Shown here: piece by piece, positions 60,210 to 64,000 of the stretch
How positions within the stretch are numbered: position 1 is the first letter of the stretch
Layout of the letters: every line of letters begins with the position of its first letter
Assembly: GCA_036556425.1 (NCBI GenBank)
Contig: DATBJJ010000181.1
Span: forward strand, 1-64,000
From: DATBJJ01 sp036556425
GTDB lineage: Bacteria > Acidobacteriota > Vicinamibacteria > Vicinamibacterales > 2-12-FULL-66-21
Direction of reading: 5' to 3'
DNA: 64,000 nucleotides
Notes under the pieces: generated by a model
What the model was told of the DNA's origin: nothing
What the model saw: only the letters and a program-made list of their open reading frames with translations
Database searches by the model: none
Translations under genes and position numbers: made by a program

Positions 60210-61142
60210 GTGTCCGTTGTCACCCGCAGGAGCTTCCTTCAGACGATCGCGGCCGGCGCATCCGCTCCGGCGATCGTTCGAGCCTTTCAGAAGCCGCCGC
60301 GATTCCCTATCGCGTTCTCGACGCTCGGCTGTCCGAAGTGGCCGTGGGCGCGCGTGCTGGAACAGGCAGCGGCGCTCGGATATCAGGCGATCGAGCTGCG
60401 CGGGATCGAGGGCGAAATGGATCTGACCAAGCGGCCCGAGTTCGCCGCGGGGCGCATCGCGCAAACCAAAGCCGACCTGAAAGCACTGGACCTCGTCGTG
60501 TCCGATCTCGGCGCGTCGGCGCGTATGCACGAATCGGATCCGAAAGTGCGCGCCGCGCAGATGGACGAGGGCAAGCGGTTCATCGATCTCGCGCACGCGC
60601 TGGGCGTCCCCTATGTTCGCGTGTTCGGCGATCGCGTGCCGCAGGGCGAGGCAAGAGCCGCAGTGATCCCGCGCGTCGTCGACGGGCTGCGCACGCTCGG
60701 CGAGCACGCGAAAGGGGCCGGCGTCAGCGTCATCATCGAGTCGCACGGCGACTTCGCCGATTCGCCGTCGCTCGCGGAGATTCTGAAAGGCGCGGCGCTG
60801 CCGAACGTCGCGCTGTTGTGGGATGCGCATCACACGTTCGTGCTCGGCAAGGAAGATCCCGCGCTCACGTACAAGATGCTCGGGACATACGTGCGGCACA
60901 CGCATCTCAAGGATTCCGTCGCCAAGGGTGCGGACCGGCAGTACGTCCTCACCGGGCGCGGCAACGTGCCGGTGAAGGAAACCGTTGCGGTGCTCGTCCG
61001 CGCCAAATACACGGGCTTCTACTGCTACGAATGGGAGAAAGCCTGGCATCCGGAGATCGAGGAGCCTGAGGTTGCGTTTCCGCATTTTGCTCAGGAAATC
61101 CGACGTTACCTCACCGAGGCCGGATACGCGCCGCGAGCGTAG
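60210..61142 (+). CDS. Tat-exported sugar isomerase/epimerase (xylose-isomerase-like TIM barrel)
   Basis: 310 residues from GTG 60,210 with GAGG five bases upstream. Twin-arginine-type leader (TRRSFLQTIAAGASAPAIV). TIM-barrel AP-endonuclease-2 fold: 'IAFSTLGCPKWPWARVLEQAAALGYQAIELRGI', 'VIIESHGDF', 'LLWDAHHTF', 'YVRHTHLKDS' and 'FYCYEWEKAWHP'; Glu, Asp, His and Glu of the metal site are in place. The export suggests it acts on periplasmic sugars. 58 bases before the Gfo/Idh/MocA gene, which also has a Tat leader, so the two likely work together on keto-sugars. Confidence 0.88.
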   Translation: MSVVTRRSFLQTIAAGASAPAIVRAFQKPPRFPIAFSTLGCPKWPWARVLEQAAALGYQAIELRGIEGEMDLTKRPEFAAGRIAQTKADLKALDLVVSDLGASARMHESDPKVRAAQMDEGKRFIDLAHALGVPYVRVFGDRVPQGEARAAVIPRVVDGLRTLGEHAKGAGVSVIIESHGDFADSPSLAEILKGAALPNVALLWDAHHTFVLGKEDPALTYKMLGTYVRHTHLKDSVAKGADRQYVLTGRGNVPVKETVAVLVRAKYTGFYCYEWEKAWHPEIEEPEVAFPHFAQEIRRYLTEAGYAPRA

Positions 61143-61200
61143 ACCGTGTTACGATTCTTCGGATTCGAACCGGGAACGGCTCGGTTAACAGGAGGTCACT

Positions 61201-62673
61201 GTGGCCAACGACCCGAATGAGAAACAAGGCATTACGCGGCGCGATTTCACGGCGCGCGTCGGTGCGGCGGCGGCAGGCCTCGCAGTCGGCGGCGAATTCT
61301 TGCGTCCGGCCGTCGCGCACGCCGCGACGCAGGGCCGGATCCTCGGCGCGAACGACCGCGTCGTCCTCGCGAGCATCGGCATTCGCGGACAGGGGAACTC
61401 GCTCAAGCGCGGATTCGCGCAGTTGAAGGACGTCGAGATCAAGACGCTGTGCGACATCGATGCCAACCTCGCGCCCGAGCGCATCAACGATCCGCGCCTG
61501 AAGGAAGTGCCGACGTTCAAGCCGAACTTCGTGCAGGACATGCGCCGCGTGTTCGAGGACAAGGATATCGACGGCGTGATCATCGCGACGCCGAACCATT
61601 GGCACGCGCTCGCGGCGATTTGGGCGATGCAGGCGGGCAAGCACGTTTACGTCGAGAAGCCGTCATCGCATACCGTGTGGGAAGGCCGGAAAGAAATCGA
61701 AGCGGCGGCGCGGTTCAATAGGATCGTGCAGGTCGGCACGATGAACCGGAGCCGGCCCGCCGTTCGCGCCGCGATCAAGTTCATGCACGAGGGCGGGATC
61801 GGCAAGGTCTACATGGCGCGCGGACTCTGCTTCAAACCGCGGCCGAATATCGGGAAGTACCCGGACGGCCCGATGCAGCCGGACGAGAAGTTCGCGCTGA
61901 CGGTCGGATCGACGAACTACGAGCCGGCGTACGACGCCGCGTATCTGTCGAAGGTCGAATACGACCTGTGGATCGGTCCGGCGCCGAAGAAGCCGTTCAA
62001 CCGCAACCGGTTCCACTACAACTGGCACTGGCAGTGGGACTACGGCAACGGCGACACGGGCAACCAGGGCCCGCATCAGTTCGACATCGCGCGCTGGGGC
62101 CTCAACAAGAGCGAGCATCCCGTCAAGGTGAGCTCGATGGGCGGCTACTTCGGCGGCGAATCCGCGCAGGAAACGCCGGACATGCAGACGGCGATGTTCG
62201 AGTACGCCGACGGAACGATCCTCGAGTTCGGCACGCGCGGCGAGCACACCAACGACGAAGGCGGCGTGCGCATCGGCAACCTGTTCTACGGCTCGAAGGG
62301 CTGGCTGTGGATCGACGAGACCGGCCGCCGCTGGCAGTCGTACATGGGTGCCGTCGGCCAGAAGAACGAAAAAGGGCCCGGCGCGGATACAGTGCAGCCG
62401 GGCGAAGAGCCGGTCGGATTGACGACCACCGAGTTCCCGCACTATCAGAACTGGGTCGACGCGCTGCGCGCGAACGATCCGAAGCTGCTGACGTGCGACG
62501 TGCTCGAGGGCCACTTGTCGTCGACGCTGCCGCACCTCGCGAACATCTCGTATCGCATGGGCCGAGCGCTCACGTTCGACGGCAAGAACGAGCGTTTCGC
62601 GAACGACAAGAAAGCGGACGCGCTGCTCACGCGCGAATACCGCAAAGGCTTCGAGATTCCGAAGCTGACGTAG
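61201..62673 (+). CDS. Tat-exported Gfo/Idh/MocA-family oxidoreductase
   Basis: 490 residues from GTG 61,201 with AGGAGG six bases upstream. Leader 'TRRDFTARVGAAAAGLAVGG' with a twin Arg. Rossmann part 'VVLASIGIRGQGNSLKRGFA' binds NAD(P), and 'HVYVEKPSSHTVWEG' carries the catalytic Lys. C-terminal alpha/beta sheet domain has 'YDLWIGPAPKKPFNRNRFHYNWHWQWDYGNGDTGNQGPHQFDIARWGL', the signature of the exported 'Tat_MocA' group. Such enzymes usually carry tightly bound NAD(H) in the periplasm and interconvert glycoside hydroxyls and ketones. Partner of the upstream isomerase and possibly of the DUF1080 protein. Confidence 0.93.
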   Translation: MANDPNEKQGITRRDFTARVGAAAAGLAVGGEFLRPAVAHAATQGRILGANDRVVLASIGIRGQGNSLKRGFAQLKDVEIKTLCDIDANLAPERINDPRLKEVPTFKPNFVQDMRRVFEDKDIDGVIIATPNHWHALAAIWAMQAGKHVYVEKPSSHTVWEGRKEIEAAARFNRIVQVGTMNRSRPAVRAAIKFMHEGGIGKVYMARGLCFKPRPNIGKYPDGPMQPDEKFALTVGSTNYEPAYDAAYLSKVEYDLWIGPAPKKPFNRNRFHYNWHWQWDYGNGDTGNQGPHQFDIARWGLNKSEHPVKVSSMGGYFGGESAQETPDMQTAMFEYADGTILEFGTRGEHTNDEGGVRIGNLFYGSKGWLWIDETGRRWQSYMGAVGQKNEKGPGADTVQPGEEPVGLTTTEFPHYQNWVDALRANDPKLLTCDVLEGHLSSTLPHLANISYRMGRALTFDGKNERFANDKKADALLTREYRKGFEIPKLT

Positions 62674-62680
62674 TGATCAG

Positions 62681-62778
62681 GGTGCCAGGGTGCCAAGGTG
62701 CCTTGGTGCCAGGGTGCAGGGTGCAAGGGTGCAGGGTGCCAGGGTGAGGGGTTTAGGCGCTCCTCTCACCCTGGCACC
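62681..62778. repeat. GGTGCCAGGGTGC repeat array with strong hairpin
   Basis: Eight or so imperfect copies of GGTGCCAGGGTGC/GGTGCAAGG lie between the convergent oxidoreductase and the 62,799 gene. At the right end GGTGCCAGGGTGAG (62,735-62,748) pairs exactly with CTCACCCTGGCACC (62,765-62,778). A repeat family reused as a terminator is likely. Confidence 0.85.
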
Positions 62779-62798
62779 GTTGCGCCTCGAGGCTTGAA

Positions 62799-63017
62799 TC
62801 ACTCGGCGGACCAGTACAAGGTCGTTCCCGCGTGAAGAAGGATTCCATCGGCTCGAAGGGTCATCCCACCCGACATTAGATCGAGGCCCAGGAAATGGAT
62901 CGGGCGGGGCGACGGCAATGTGATGCGGCTTCCGATCGGAATGGCGGGTCCGTCGAGATCCCAGCAGCCCGCCTCACCCCAATCGAACAGCAGGGAGTTG
63001 CCCTGGCGCGGGCTCAC
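62799..63017 (-). CDS. small partner of the DUF7738-like gene
   Basis: 72 residues from GTG 63,015-63,017, overlapping the stop of the upstream gene by four bases (GTGA). 'SLLFDWGEAGCWDLDGPAIPIGSRITLPSPRPIHFLGLDL' then 'MTLRADGILLHAGTTLYWSAE'. Strand-rich, no family known. It may be the separated C-terminal part of a longer protein or a true partner. Confidence 0.5.
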   Translation of the reverse strand: MSPRQGNSLLFDWGEAGCWDLDGPAIPIGSRITLPSPRPIHFLGLDLMSGGMTLRADGILLHAGTTLYWSAE

Positions 63018-63466
63018 AGATCGCCGAAGACCGCATCCGCCATATACGGCTGTTTTGAATTCGCGATCAGACCCTTGACCTGCTTGGACCGGACGAGATC
63101 GGCCATCGCGGTGTCGGATCGGAGGGCCGCACCTTGCAGTTCCAGAGCACCCGAGAAAGCCCTCTGTGGCCAGAAGTCGAACGTCATCGCTCCAAGAGCG
63201 ACCGTGATTTGAACGATCAGGCCGTCATTGGGCTCCTCGTATGCCACGAGTCCGAGTTGGTCCCAGGTAAGGAGGGTATTCGCGCGACGCGAAACGCGCG
63301 ACGGTTCGCCGAGGATGTCGATGAGGACTTGACGCTCGGTGGGTAACGTCACCCCCTTGCCGTCGATGGACACCTGGCTCTCATCGACTCGAATCGTCAG
63401 ACGCTCGGCGCGTAGGTGGCGTGTGTCGGCGGTGCCCTTGCACCCTGCACTTTGGCACCACGGCAC
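63014..63466 (-). CDS. DUF7738-like protein; start inside a repeat
   Basis: Up to 150 residues. The core 'LTIRVDESQVSIDGKGVTLPTERQVLIDILGEPSRVSRRANTLLTWDQLGLVAYEEPNDGLIVQITVAL' matches a recurring domain in which 'LLTWDxLGL.AY..P' is diagnostic (DUF7738 as I recall). The first possible start is GTG 63,466, which lies within the GGTGCC repeat block, so the first about 15 residues would be repeat-encoded; a CTG at 63,398-63,400 begins the core and is the alternative. Function unknown; coupled to the 62,799 gene. Confidence 0.6.
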   Translation of the reverse strand: MPWCQSAGCKGTADTRHLRAERLTIRVDESQVSIDGKGVTLPTERQVLIDILGEPSRVSRRANTLLTWDQLGLVAYEEPNDGLIVQITVALGAMTFDFWPQRAFSGALELQGAALRSDTAMADLVRSKQVKGLIANSKQPYMADAVFGDL

Positions 63467-63486
63467 CCTGGCACCCTGGCACCCTA
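63431..63486. repeat. GGTGCC-family repeat at a gene start
   Basis: GGTGCCCTTGCACCCTGCAC..., then three copies of GGCACCCT, same family as 62,681-62,778 and in part inverse. It spans the start of the DUF7738-like gene and the stop of the J-domain gene. Confidence 0.8.
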
Positions 63487-64000
63487 TTCTGCCGCCTTCA
63501 ACCGCCTCTGCTTCTGGTTCACCCGATAGTTCTCTTCCAAATACTCCACGCCCTCGGCGCTGATCTGCAGGCGCGACTGATCGTCCTTGCTTATCAGCTT
63601 CTTCTGCACGAGATACCAGATCGTGAAGGCCAGGTGCTCGCGCGGGCGGCCCGTGAGGCTCTCGAGATCGCTCGAGAGAAGCGTCGGCGTCTCGGGCTCC
63701 ATCCGTCGGCGCGTATAGAGCGCCTCGAGCAGCGTCAGGCGGCCGAGCTGCTCGAGCTCGAAGTCGTTCTCCGAGTTCGCGCCGCTCTCGATGAACCGCC
63801 ACCGATCCTGCTTCTGCTTGTGATAGGTGACGTCATACCGGGCGCGGCTCTCCGGATTGCTGAGAACCGTGTACGCCTCGTGCACCTGGTGAAAGCGATC
63901 GGCGTTGCCGGTCTCGGCGTTGTCGGGATGGAACCGCTGCGCAAGGAGCCGGTAAATGCGATGGATCGTGTCCGGCTCCGCGTTCACGCTGACCTGCAGC
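63484..64000 (-). CDS. J-domain protein (5' end beyond window)
   Basis: Frame remains open to the right edge (reads LQVSVNAEPDT before the first visible start), so the N-terminus is cut. The visible part shows the J-domain 'IHRIYRLLAQRFHPDNAETGNADRFHQVHEAYTVLSNPESRARYD' with the HPD loop that stimulates Hsp70 (DnaK) ATPase. The C-terminal about 110 residues are winged-helix-like ('LTLLEALYTRRRMEPETPTLLSSDLESLTGRPREHLAFTIWYLVQKKLI'), not the zinc and substrate domains of DnaJ. A specialised cochaperone. Confidence 0.88.
   Translation of the reverse strand, partial: LQVSVNAEPDTIHRIYRLLAQRFHPDNAETGNADRFHQVHEAYTVLSNPESRARYDVTYHKQKQDRWRFIESGANSENDFELEQLGRLTLLEALYTRRRMEPETPTLLSSDLESLTGRPREHLAFTIWYLVQKKLISKDDQSRLQISAEGVEYLEENYRVNQKQRRLKAAE

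Overview
The window is a high-GC chromosomal segment that reads like a member of the Acidobacteriota, probably the Vicinamibacteria-type lineage. This rests on gene content, not on an rRNA match: two Oar-like TonB-dependent receptors with N-terminal carboxypeptidase-regulatory-like domains, a 'VWFA-related Acidobacterial domain' protein, an orphan MacB/FtsX permease of the Acidobacterial duplicated type, Ser/Thr kinases fused to membrane or TolB-like regions, DUF2911, DUF1080, DUF4142 and PhoX/DUF839 proteins, and many secreted proteins. A receptor is cut by the left edge and a J-domain gene by the right edge.

Layout. 1-11.5 kb: receptor (partial), FdhE-like protein, S11 D,D-peptidase, orphan DNA methyltransferase, full receptor, VWA-like secreted protein. 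11.5-18 kb: a pair of lineage-type proteins with basic tails, a receiver-domain protein, hemE-hemY, a membrane-anchored methyltransferase, arginase. 18-31 kb: DUF2911, orphan permease, tRNA-Lys(UUU), a sigma factor/membrane Ser-Thr kinase couple, Yip1, DUF4142, DinB and erythromycin-esterase-like proteins. 31-40.4 kb: cupredoxin lipoprotein, PhoX, TPR protein, methyltransferase, benzoate-CoA-ligase-type enzyme, tannase-family esterase, cupin. 40.4-48.5 kb: an accessory stretch of small proteins (DUF2199, zinc ribbons, cold-shock protein, micro-membrane proteins) with at least three frame-broken genes and a perfect 36-bp palindrome, ending at tRNA-Glu(UUC). 48.7-52.2 kb: a three-gene operon of a caspase-like (C14) protease, an unknown helical-repeat protein and a two-TM protein. 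52.2-64 kb: RmlC-like cupin/HpcH aldolase/glycosyltransferase operon, a BACON-repeat lipoprotein, a TolB-type kinase, a Tat-exported sugar isomerase and Gfo/Idh/MocA oxidoreductase pair, a DUF7738-like pair and a J-domain protein.

Two genome-scale habits stand out. First, more than ten genes carry a TAnnnT -10-like hexamer only 6-9 nt before the start codon and no Shine-Dalgarno, which suggests common leaderless transcription; others have strong AGGAGG sites. Second, several convergent gene junctions contain a hairpin built from a different GC-rich repeat family, and related repeats have also entered coding sequence (hemY) and a probable start region (63.4 kb).

The best candidate for an undescribed system is the caspase-like operon at 49,337-52,154: intact His/Cys dyad, two overlapping downstream genes of unknown function, and a membrane protein that could be an effector or anchor.
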